Assembly (NCBI RefSeq): GCF_014873945.1
Contig: NZ_JADBEC010000002.1
Location: 806,001-870,000, forward strand
Length of the DNA: 64,000 nt
Direction of reading: 5' to 3'
Source of the DNA: Rhizobium viscosum
Lineage (GTDB): Bacteria > Pseudomonadota > Alphaproteobacteria > Rhizobiales > Rhizobiaceae
The notes beneath the pieces are model-generated. The model made no database searches and was not told where the DNA came from. It saw only the letters and a program-made list of their open reading frames with translations. How positions within the stretch are numbered: the first letter of the stretch is position 1; the number at the start of each line of letters is the position of its first letter. The position numbers were made by a program, and so were the translations under genes. Positions 25,682-32,840 of the stretch are shown here, piece by piece.

Positions 25682-25855
25682 GAATTGGCCTCCCCACCAA
25701 TTTCAGATGTTTCGCCCATCATCGATGGGCATCGCTGCCGCGACAATCGCTATAGAACATTTTATTTCTTGACGCGCGATAAATTTTTATAAACCATGCG
25801 GAAATAGCAATCCAGCAGATGTCATCGAAGGCCTGACCGCAATCAAGGAATGAGC
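25682..25855. promoter_or_regulatory. Divergent control region with perfect 17 bp dyad
   Basis: This 174 bp gap separates two divergent catabolic operons. It contains a perfect dyad, GCCCATC-ATC-GATGGGC (25714-25730), 33 bp from the minus-strand start, and an AT-rich promoter-like stretch with TTGACG near 25769. The dyad could be an operator, for instance for the nearby LacI regulator, or a leader hairpin. Confidence 0.5.
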
Positions 25856-26677
25856 ATGAGTATCAGAGACCTGAAAGTTGGTTGCCAGACGTTCACCTGG
25901 GAAATGCTCGGGAAAAACTGGAATGGCGGCCCGGACGATCTGCTGGAAGCCATTGCGGAGGGCGGCTACGCGGGTATCGAGATTACCGACACGATGATCG
26001 GCCGCTACGCAGATAGTCCCGATGATTTCGCCGCGAGCCTGAAGAAACATGGCCTGACGCTCGTGTCTTTCGCCATCGGCTCAAAAAGCGGCTTCACCGT
26101 CAGGCAAGAGATCGAGAATGACCTCAGGACGACGCAGCGCTGGATCGATCTCGCGGCCGCCTTTTCCGGCGCCCTCGTTTCGATAGGCTCGGCGACGGTG
26201 GTTTCCGAAGGACCGCGGGAGGCGAAATTCGAAATCGCCGCGGAATTCTACAATCGGGCCGGCGAACTGGGCAAAGCTTCCGGCGTGGATATCGCTGTGC
26301 ATCCGAGCTCGCACCACAACACGCTGCTGTTCGACCGCGCCGATTACGACAGGATCTTCTCGCTCATCGACAAGAACCTTGTCGGCTGGGTGCCGGATAC
26401 CGGCCATATTCTGCGCGGCCACGACGATATTCTGGATACCCTGCGGACCTATCAGGACCGCATCCGCTATCTGCATCTCAAGGACGTGGATCCGAACGGC
26501 AAGTGGGCCATGCTTGGCAAAGGGGTCTGCGATACGCCTGCCGTGATCGACATCGTCGCTGCTGCGCCGCGCTTCAATGGCTGGCTGGTCCTGGAAGAGG
26601 AATCAGACACGGCCGCTGCCGACCCTGCGACTGCCGTAAAGACGAACCGCGAAACGATGCGCCGCTACGGCGCCTGA
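25856..26677 (+). CDS. Sugar phosphate isomerase/epimerase-like TIM-barrel protein (AP_endonuc_2 fold)
   Basis: The ATG at 25856 is preferred because AAGGA lies 6 bp upstream; the ATG at 25850 abuts that sequence. The 273-residue protein is a xylose-isomerase-like TIM barrel with the strand motifs VGCQTFTWEM, GYAGIEITD, VHPSSHHNT, GWVPDTGHI and RIRYLHLKD, where Glu, Asp and His residues bind a divalent metal. Relatives isomerise or epimerise free sugars, dehydrate inosose, or cleave keto-glycosides. It is the first gene of a tightly packed operon with two dehydrogenase-type partners nearby. Confidence 0.88.
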   Translation: MSIRDLKVGCQTFTWEMLGKNWNGGPDDLLEAIAEGGYAGIEITDTMIGRYADSPDDFAASLKKHGLTLVSFAIGSKSGFTVRQEIENDLRTTQRWIDLAAAFSGALVSIGSATVVSEGPREAKFEIAAEFYNRAGELGKASGVDIAVHPSSHHNTLLFDRADYDRIFSLIDKNLVGWVPDTGHILRGHDDILDTLRTYQDRIRYLHLKDVDPNGKWAMLGKGVCDTPAVIDIVAAAPRFNGWLVLEEESDTAAADPATAVKTNRETMRRYGA

Positions 26678-26687
26678 GGAAGAGACA

Positions 26688-27764
26688 ATGATCCGTAAGG
26701 AAGACCGGCGGCTGCGTGTGGGCGTGCTCGGCTGCGGCCCGATCGCGCAGTTCGCCCATCTCGAATCCTGCGTGAAGGCTGGGAATGCCGACCTTTACGC
26801 AATTTGTGACGCAGCACCCGACCTGCTTGCGCGTATGGGCGCGACATACGAACCTCAGAAGATGTATGCCGATTATGACGAGATGCTCGCCGATCCCGAG
26901 CTCGAAGCCGTCATCATCGCCACATCAGACGCCTATCACGTGCCGATGTCGATCAAGGCGCTCGATGCCGGAAAGCACGTGCTCTGCGAGAAGCCGACCG
27001 GTGTGACGATCGAGGAGGGCCGAGCGCTTGCCGACGCCGTCAAGCGCTCCGGCAAAGTGCTGCAGGTCGGTCACATGAAGCGTTTCGACCCGGCGCTGGA
27101 GGCTGCCCGGGATTTTGTCCGTGATGATATCGGCGAGATCTTCGCGCTAAAAGCCTGGTACTGCGACTCCACCCACCGCTACACCAACACTGACGCGGTC
27201 CAGCCGCTGCCGATCACCAGCAAATTCGCCCGAAAACCTTCCGGAAATCCCAAGGCTGACCTGCGCCAGTATTTCATGCTGGCGCATGGCTCGCATCTCG
27301 TCGATACCGCCCGCTTCCTGTGTGGCGAGATCGTCGCGGTGCGAGCCCGCCTTCTCGAGCGTGCCGGCGCCTATTGCTGGTTCGTGGAAACCGAGTTCGC
27401 CAATGGCGCGCTCGGTCATCTCGATCTGACGGTCGCAGTCCGCATGGACTGGCATGAGGGCTTCCAGCTCTATGGCGAAAACGGTTCGGTGATCGCCAAG
27501 ACCTTCAATCCCTGGTACCTCAGGGCAAGTGAAGTCGAGATCTTCCACGAAAAGGATGCGACGACCCGCAAGCCACTGGGTGCCGACGGGCACTTCTTCC
27601 GCCGGCAACTGGAAGGGCTCGCCGATACCGTGCTGAACGGCGCGCCGATGCGCGGCGCCGATATAGAGGACGGCATTGCCTCCATCCGCGCCATGGTCGC
27701 CATCGCCCGCTCGGTCGAAACGGGCGAACGCGTCGAACTCGCAACGGTCACGGGATCGGTCTGA
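26688..27764 (+). CDS. Gfo/Idh/MocA-family oxidoreductase
   Basis: This 358-residue protein has VGVLGCGPIAQ near residue 11, the EKP motif in GKHVLCEKPTGVT and the C-terminal catalytic domain with the His in FMLAHGSHLVDTARF. It follows the isomerase-like gene by 10 bp and its stop overlaps the next ATG by 1 bp. It is distinct from the dehydrogenase encoded on the opposite strand, so the locus holds two different sugar dehydrogenases, possibly an oxidation/re-reduction pair acting on the same carbon. Confidence 0.92.
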   Translation: MIRKEDRRLRVGVLGCGPIAQFAHLESCVKAGNADLYAICDAAPDLLARMGATYEPQKMYADYDEMLADPELEAVIIATSDAYHVPMSIKALDAGKHVLCEKPTGVTIEEGRALADAVKRSGKVLQVGHMKRFDPALEAARDFVRDDIGEIFALKAWYCDSTHRYTNTDAVQPLPITSKFARKPSGNPKADLRQYFMLAHGSHLVDTARFLCGEIVAVRARLLERAGAYCWFVETEFANGALGHLDLTVAVRMDWHEGFQLYGENGSVIAKTFNPWYLRASEVEIFHEKDATTRKPLGADGHFFRRQLEGLADTVLNGAPMRGADIEDGIASIRAMVAIARSVETGERVELATVTGSV

Positions 27765-28585
27765 TGCAGCTTGGCATCTTTGCAAAGACCTTCCCCGGCA
27801 CAGACCCCGAGCGCGTGCTCTCGGCCGTGCGTAACAGCGGATTTGCGACGACGCAGTTCAATCTCGCCTGCGTCGGCCTGCCGTCGATGCCGGATGAAGT
27901 GGCGCCGGAAACGATTGGCGCGATCCAGGCGGCATCTGAAGAGACCGGCGTTTCGCTCGCGGCACTTTCAGGCACCTATAACATGGCCCATCCGGACAAA
28001 TCCGTGCGGGAAAGGGGGCTCAAACAGCTTGGCGTGGTGATCGAAACGGCTGCGGCCTTGCAGATTCCGCTGGTGACGCTCTGCACCGGCAGCCGGCATG
28101 CCCAAGACCAATGGATGCATCATCCGGACAATGCGCTTTCGTCCGCCTGGGCCGATATGGCGGCCGAAATGGAAAAAGCGCTGGAACTTGCCGAGCGGTA
28201 CGACATCGATCTCGGCATTGAGCCGGAACAAGCAAACATCGTCACCTCCGCCGTTGATGCGGTGCGACTGATCGGAGAGATGGGCTCGAGGCGCCTGCGC
28301 ATCGTGCTCGATCCGGCAAACCTCTTCGAGCAGGCGACGCCGGCCGAAGTGTCCGACATCGTCGACAGGGCGATCGATATCTCGGCCGGGTACGTAGCGA
28401 TGGCCCATGCGAAGGATCGTTATGCCGATGGCCGCTTCGCGACAGTAGGTCAAGGTATCGTCGATTTCCCTGCCTTCATCGACGGCCTGCGCGTGACCGG
28501 TTTCGACGGTGCGCTCGTCACGCACGGTCTTGCGGCGGAAGAGGCACCCGCCGTCGCCAGGTTCCTTACGGATCTGATCCGATGA
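27764..28585 (+). CDS. Sugar phosphate isomerase/epimerase-like TIM-barrel protein, second copy
   Basis: This 273-residue TIM barrel of the xylose-isomerase-like fold shows the metal-site strands IPLVTLCTGSRH, DIDLGIEPEQANI (Glu), RIVLDPANLF (Asp) and GYVAMAHAKDR (His). It begins at the last base of the preceding gene and overlaps the next by 4 bp, so the genes are translationally coupled. It differs clearly from the first TIM-barrel protein of the operon. Epimerase, isomerase or keto-glycoside lyase activity is possible. Confidence 0.88.
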   Translation: MQLGIFAKTFPGTDPERVLSAVRNSGFATTQFNLACVGLPSMPDEVAPETIGAIQAASEETGVSLAALSGTYNMAHPDKSVRERGLKQLGVVIETAAALQIPLVTLCTGSRHAQDQWMHHPDNALSSAWADMAAEMEKALELAERYDIDLGIEPEQANIVTSAVDAVRLIGEMGSRRLRIVLDPANLFEQATPAEVSDIVDRAIDISAGYVAMAHAKDRYADGRFATVGQGIVDFPAFIDGLRVTGFDGALVTHGLAAEEAPAVARFLTDLIR

Positions 28586-29415
28586 AGGTGCAGATCACCC
28601 TCAGGCGAGATGATGCCGACCTGTCCGTCCACGACTTCGGGACAGGCAAAGCCTTGCTCTTTCAACATGGGCTCGGAGGCAATGAGGCGCAGGTCGCACA
28701 GGTTCTCCCCAAGGGGCTCGACTGGCGGCGGATCACGACCGAGTGCCGCGGACATGGCAGCTCGACGCTCGGAACGCAGCGCCCCTTCTCGATTGCGATG
28801 TTCGCAGCCGACGTCATCGCCGCGGCGGACGAAAAGGGAATAGACCGGTTCATTGCCGGCGGCATCTCCATGGGCGCGGCCATCGCGCTACATCTGGCAA
28901 AAACGCACCCCGAGCGCGTCGTCGGCCTCATCCTTGTCCGCCCGGCCTGGTCCTTTGCCCGCGCGCCCGACAATCTGGCGCCGATCCGCAAGATCGCAGC
29001 CTTGCTTCGATCTCATCCACTTGCCGAAGGCCAGGCGCTTTTTGCCGGGTCGGCGACAGCGGAACGCCTGCGGGTGGAAGCGCCAGACAATCTCGCCTCC
29101 CTGCTCGGTTATTTCGAGCGCCCGGATGCGTTAGCCTTTGCCGACGTACTTGATGACATCGCCTCGGATGGCACCGGCGTTTCGCAAGAAGACGCGGCAA
29201 AGCTTGCTATTCCGACCCTCGTCCTCGGCAACCGGCAGGATGCCATTCACCCTCTCGCCGTTGCACGGTTGACGGCTGACGCGCTTCCAAATGCGCATTT
29301 CCTCGAAGTGCCGGCAAAGGCAGCGGATGCGGAAGCTCATTTCGCCGCGGTCCGAACTTTGATCCAGCAATTCCTCATCACAGAATTCAAACATCGGAGC
29401 GTCGCTCAGCCATGA
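28582..29415 (+). CDS. Alpha/beta hydrolase
   Basis: This 277-residue protein has the fold's opening LLFQHGLGGNE with the oxyanion-hole HG, the nucleophile elbow GGISMG (Ser96), and a likely acid in LVLGNRQDAIHP. In place of the usual GH(x) triad histidine near the C-terminus it has AKAADAEAHFAAV, so the catalytic His is less certain (His in AEAH). It could cleave an ester, lactone or C-C bond in the operon's pathway; a lactonase would fit downstream of a sugar dehydrogenase. ATGA overlaps join it to both neighbours. Confidence 0.85.
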   Translation: MKVQITLRRDDADLSVHDFGTGKALLFQHGLGGNEAQVAQVLPKGLDWRRITTECRGHGSSTLGTQRPFSIAMFAADVIAAADEKGIDRFIAGGISMGAAIALHLAKTHPERVVGLILVRPAWSFARAPDNLAPIRKIAALLRSHPLAEGQALFAGSATAERLRVEAPDNLASLLGYFERPDALAFADVLDDIASDGTGVSQEDAAKLAIPTLVLGNRQDAIHPLAVARLTADALPNAHFLEVPAKAADAEAHFAAVRTLIQQFLITEFKHRSVAQP

Positions 29416-30131
29416 CATCGAAATCTCTCTCGGGCGGCACCATCGCCGCATTGCCCCGGCATAGGCTGCTCGGCGAGTTTTCGCTCTGGTCCGCAGATCT
29501 TGCCAATATGGAGCGCGACCTTCATCGCATCGAACCCTATGTCGATCTCCACCATATCGACGTTGCCGACGCGCGCTTCACACCCGGCTTCCTGTTCTTC
29601 CCGGATTTCGTCGCCCGCATCGCCAAATTGACGGCAAAACCGATCCACGTGCACCTAATGGTCGAAGCTGAGATCGTCGAGGAGCAGACGCGCCAGTTCA
29701 TCGAGGCGGGCGCCGATCTCGTCAGCGTTCATGCCGAGAACGGTGAAGCAGGCTTGCGCGCGGTGGCACTCGCAAAGGAGCTTGGGGCCGAAGCCGGTGT
29801 CGTTCTGCGGCTGGAAACTCCGGTCGCCAAGGCAGAGCCGTTTCTCACCGAGGTCGCTTTCTTCACGCTGCTCGGGACCTCGATCGGCGTCAAGGGACAA
29901 AGCCTTTCGGACAAAGCCTGCGACCGGTTGCGCGAAGCGCGGTCGCTGATGAAGCGTGCCGGACGTGAAAAGGACATTGTTCTTGCGGCGGACGGCGGCA
30001 TCCGCGAACAGACCGTTCCACTGTTGCGCGCAGCAGGCGCGGAGACGGTCGTGCTCGGATCGCTGGCGTTCGGCGACATGGATCTGCCGGGGCGTATCGC
30101 CTGGCTGCATGCCCTGGAGATCCGGCCCTGA
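29412..30131 (+). CDS. Ribulose-phosphate 3-epimerase family protein
   Basis: This 239-residue TIM barrel is recognisable by the Rpe metal-site strands LHHIDVADARFTPGF (His, Asp), PIHVHLMVE (His) and VLAADGGIREQTVPLLRAAGAE (Asp and the phosphate-binding loop). The classical DVMDG is replaced by DVADA. Members outside central metabolism include allulose-6-phosphate 3-epimerase (AlsE). The next gene is a ROK sugar kinase, so a kinase/3-epimerase pair acting on a ketose phosphate is a good inference. Overlaps with both neighbours are 4 and 1 bp. Confidence 0.88.
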   Translation: MTSKSLSGGTIAALPRHRLLGEFSLWSADLANMERDLHRIEPYVDLHHIDVADARFTPGFLFFPDFVARIAKLTAKPIHVHLMVEAEIVEEQTRQFIEAGADLVSVHAENGEAGLRAVALAKELGAEAGVVLRLETPVAKAEPFLTEVAFFTLLGTSIGVKGQSLSDKACDRLREARSLMKRAGREKDIVLAADGGIREQTVPLLRAAGAETVVLGSLAFGDMDLPGRIAWLHALEIRP

Positions 30132-31075
30132 TGAGCAGAGTTGCGCTTGCATTCGATCTGGGTGGAACGGAGTTGCGCGCCGCACTGGTTGGCGACGGCG
30201 GCACATTGCTGGCTTTCGCATCCGTGCCGACGCGCGCCAGGGACGGACCGGATGCAGTCATCGAACAGATCACGATGCTTGCCGAGAAAACCTGCTCGGA
30301 ACGTCCCGACGCCAGGCCGCTTGGTATCGGCATCGGAGCACCCGGCCCGCTCGATCCGGTCGCGGGCATCCTTACAGCACCGCCGACGCTCTCGGGCTGG
30401 CGTGAAGTCCCCCTCGCGCGCCTTCTTCAGGACCGCTTGAACCTGCCTGTCCGGTTGGAGAATGATGCGAACGCCGCCGCTCTCGGCGAGTGGCGTTTCG
30501 GCGCCGGCCGCGGCGTGGCCTCGCTGGTGTTCGTCACCGTGTCCACCGGCATCGGCGGCGGGGTGATTTCCGATGGCCGGATCGTGCATGGGCGCCGCGG
30601 GCTCGCAGGCGAAATCGGCCATATGACCATCACAAGCGAGAGCGAACAATGTCTTTGCGGGGCGGTGGGCTGCTTCGAGGCGGTGGCTTCGGGCACGGCA
30701 CTCGGCCGGCGCGCGACAGCACTGACAAAACCGGGTGACGGTTCGGTGCTACGAGCGCTGTCACACGATGGCGACGTGACGGGCCAACACGTCGTCGAGG
30801 CTGCGCGCGGGGGTGACGGAGCAGCCCTTGCGCTGATTGACAGGGAAGCCCGCTGGCTGGGTATCGGCTTTACCAATCTGCTCCATCTCTATTCGCCCGA
30901 CATGATCGTCATGGGTGGTGGAATTTCCCACGGCTACGATCTGCTCCGCAAACCGATCGAGGCCACCATTCAGGAGCGGGCGATGCCCGCTTATCGCGAT
31001 GTGCCGGTCGTGCCGGCGCAACTCGGAAAGCATGCTGGCTTGATCGGCGCCGCGAGTCTGATCTTTCTCAATTGA
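30131..31075 (+). CDS. ROK-family sugar kinase
   Basis: This 314-residue protein has the N-terminal phosphate-binding loop DLGGTELRAAL (9-19), the catalytic ENDANAA (Asp112), the glycine-rich VSTGIGGGVISDG and the ROK zinc motif with His164 and CLCGAVGC (Cys174, 176, 181). There is no DNA-binding domain, so it is a kinase and not a repressor. It should phosphorylate a hexose with ATP; together with the Rpe-like epimerase it recalls AlsK/AlsE of allose catabolism. It is the last gene of the six-gene operon and a hairpin follows. Confidence 0.92.
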   Translation: MSRVALAFDLGGTELRAALVGDGGTLLAFASVPTRARDGPDAVIEQITMLAEKTCSERPDARPLGIGIGAPGPLDPVAGILTAPPTLSGWREVPLARLLQDRLNLPVRLENDANAAALGEWRFGAGRGVASLVFVTVSTGIGGGVISDGRIVHGRRGLAGEIGHMTITSESEQCLCGAVGCFEAVASGTALGRRATALTKPGDGSVLRALSHDGDVTGQHVVEAARGGDGAALALIDREARWLGIGFTNLLHLYSPDMIVMGGGISHGYDLLRKPIEATIQERAMPAYRDVPVVPAQLGKHAGLIGAASLIFLN

Positions 31076-31077
31076 GA

Positions 31078-31105
31078 GGCTGCGAAATCTCCTGTTTCCG
31101 CAGCC
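31078..31105 (+). terminator. Hairpin after the glycoside-type operon
   Basis: Stem GGCTGCG with CGCAGCC, extended inward by AAA/TTT with one bulged C, begins 3 bp after the ROK kinase stop. CATTTCGG follows, so the T-tract is short. Position and strength suit an operon-end terminator. Confidence 0.5.
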
Positions 31106-31188
31106 ATTTCGGCTGCTCAGCACCGCATCACGCAATGGATTGAGGGTCTGAGCGACCGGGTAGTCGTGCGCCAGACGACGGTCGCCAG

Positions 31189-32223
31189 CTATTCAAAGAG
31201 AATGAGGCTTGCCGGAGTTGGCGGCATCGGTTTGACCATGACGCCGGCAAGGCCGGCCAGCCTTGCCATCTCAGTCAGCTCACTTTGCGTATAAGCCTGA
31301 CCTGCCGGCGTGCTGGCGAGCATCTCCCAGGAGAAGGCCGCGGGAAAAGGCGGCGACACGCCATCTTCGTTCGGCACGAAATCGACAGCGACGATCCGAC
31401 CATCCTCCGCAAGGCTCGCGATGATCCTTCGTAACAGTTGGGCGCATGTCGGCAAATCGAAGTGGTGCAGAAAATTCGGAAGCAGCACGAGATCATAACC
31501 CGTGCCCCACTCCACATCGAAGGCACTGCCGGCGATTGTCCGGTACCTGTCAGCCACGCCGGCTTGTTCCGCATTCTGCTGCGACAGTTGCAATACGGCA
31601 GCCCAGTCGACGGCGACGATCTCCGCCGATGGAACGGCCTTCGCAATTTCGATCCCGAAAACGCCTGGACCTGCAGCAATGTCCAAAACCTTTTTGGGAG
31701 GCCTCGGCCAGCCGGAGATTTCGCCAGCCAGTATTTTGGCGCTCATCCCCGTAAAGGAGCCCATGCCCCGCGCAAACTTCACCCAGACCGGGTTGTCCGC
31801 CGACATGTTCGCAAGCCCGGCCGAACCGCCGTTTCGCACGACAGCGGCCGGATCGCGCAGAAAATTATCCAGCACTTCGGGAGCGGCTACGAACTCAACG
31901 GCGGAGCCCATATAGGCCGGCGAATTGCGATCGAGGAACATTCTGGTCGAGGGCGTCATTCGGTATTGTCCGCTCTCCTTCGTCAGGAAACCATGCACCA
32001 CGAGGTAGTCGCACAGGATGCGCACCCCACGCTCCGAAGCGCTTGTCGCCGACGCCAGCAATGCTGCCGTTTTGCCCTCGCCGATATGAGTAAAGAGATC
32101 GAGCTCGATGGCCGCCCTGATCGCTGCAGTCTTTCGGCATGCAAACAGTGCATCGACCACGAGTTCGGGCGAAACTGCGCCAGCATGGGCGTCGTCAACA
32201 ACTGTTTCCACGGGATCCCCCAT
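31189..32223 (-). CDS. SAM-dependent O-methyltransferase with dimerisation domain
   Basis: The ATG at 32223 (MGDPVETVVDD) has GAGG upstream; a longer in-frame reading to 32364 lacks a site. The 344-residue protein has an N-terminal winged-helix dimerisation domain (VVDALFACRKTAAIRAAIELDLFTHI through YLVVHGFLTKESGQYRMTP) and a C-terminal SAM-binding domain with VLDIAAGPGVFGIEIA and VLLPNFLHHFD. This arrangement is that of acetylserotonin/hydroxyneurosporene-type O-methyltransferases, which methylate hydroxyls of small aromatic or polyketide-like molecules. The substrate is unknown. It is a single gene convergent with the sugar operon. Confidence 0.88.
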   Translation of the reverse strand: MGDPVETVVDDAHAGAVSPELVVDALFACRKTAAIRAAIELDLFTHIGEGKTAALLASATSASERGVRILCDYLVVHGFLTKESGQYRMTPSTRMFLDRNSPAYMGSAVEFVAAPEVLDNFLRDPAAVVRNGGSAGLANMSADNPVWVKFARGMGSFTGMSAKILAGEISGWPRPPKKVLDIAAGPGVFGIEIAKAVPSAEIVAVDWAAVLQLSQQNAEQAGVADRYRTIAGSAFDVEWGTGYDLVLLPNFLHHFDLPTCAQLLRRIIASLAEDGRIVAVDFVPNEDGVSPPFPAAFSWEMLASTPAGQAYTQSELTEMARLAGLAGVMVKPMPPTPASLILFE

Positions 32224-32840
32224 AGCCTCGACCGATCTTGCCTGGCAGCGCCATCCGCAGAAATTATGCGCATATCCGCATATTCTACAATACGCATCCG
32301 CTAACCCTATCGGATGATCGCGCCGAGAGGTCCTGCCGGCCGCAGCCGACGCTTTTCGCGTCACCTGAGGGCGTGAGGAAGGGCAGCCGCAGGAGCGTCA
32401 GGGGTGCGCAAGCAGAATCGGGAACGACTGCCCCACGACCTTCTGTTCCGCTTCCGGATCGGGCTCGCCACACTTCTCCATTCTCGCAACAGACGACCGG
32501 CCATCTTCATCGCAACATCGATACCGCGAATCGCTGCGATGCTCACTTGGCGCGAAATAGCCTGATAGAATGCCGCAAAATCGGTCCCATTCTGGGTCCG
32601 CCGTAAGTGAAGGCGACGCTATCTTGTCGTCAGATTGTTACAAATCAAAGGGTGAACGGCTGCCATTTCACCAGCAAATACCGAACAATACACCCTAAAT
32701 TAAGCCTCTTCGAATATTCCTTAATTCGCAAACGATTTTCGTAACGTTGAGGCGCGTCCCGAAATCAATTCCCGGTCAGAGGAGCCGGGAAGGAATAGAT
32801 CGGGGTGCGCTCGATCATGCCCGCTCGAGGAGGCAAGCGC
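32224..32840. promoter_or_regulatory. Intergenic region between O-methyltransferase and chemoreceptor genes
   Basis: 617 bp without a convincing gene. Near the methyltransferase start lies an inverted repeat TATGCG-N6-CGCATA (32265-32282), a candidate operator. The last 150 bp before the chemoreceptor are AT-rich (around 32660-32740) and presumably hold its promoter; CGAGGAGG at 32826-32833 is its ribosome binding site. I see no RNA gene here. Confidence 0.4.

Noticed and set aside
32238..32606. Plus-strand frame of 122 codons in the gap before the chemoreceptor gene
   Set aside because: No ribosome binding site, unusual composition and no family resemblance; it also crosses the methyltransferase promoter.
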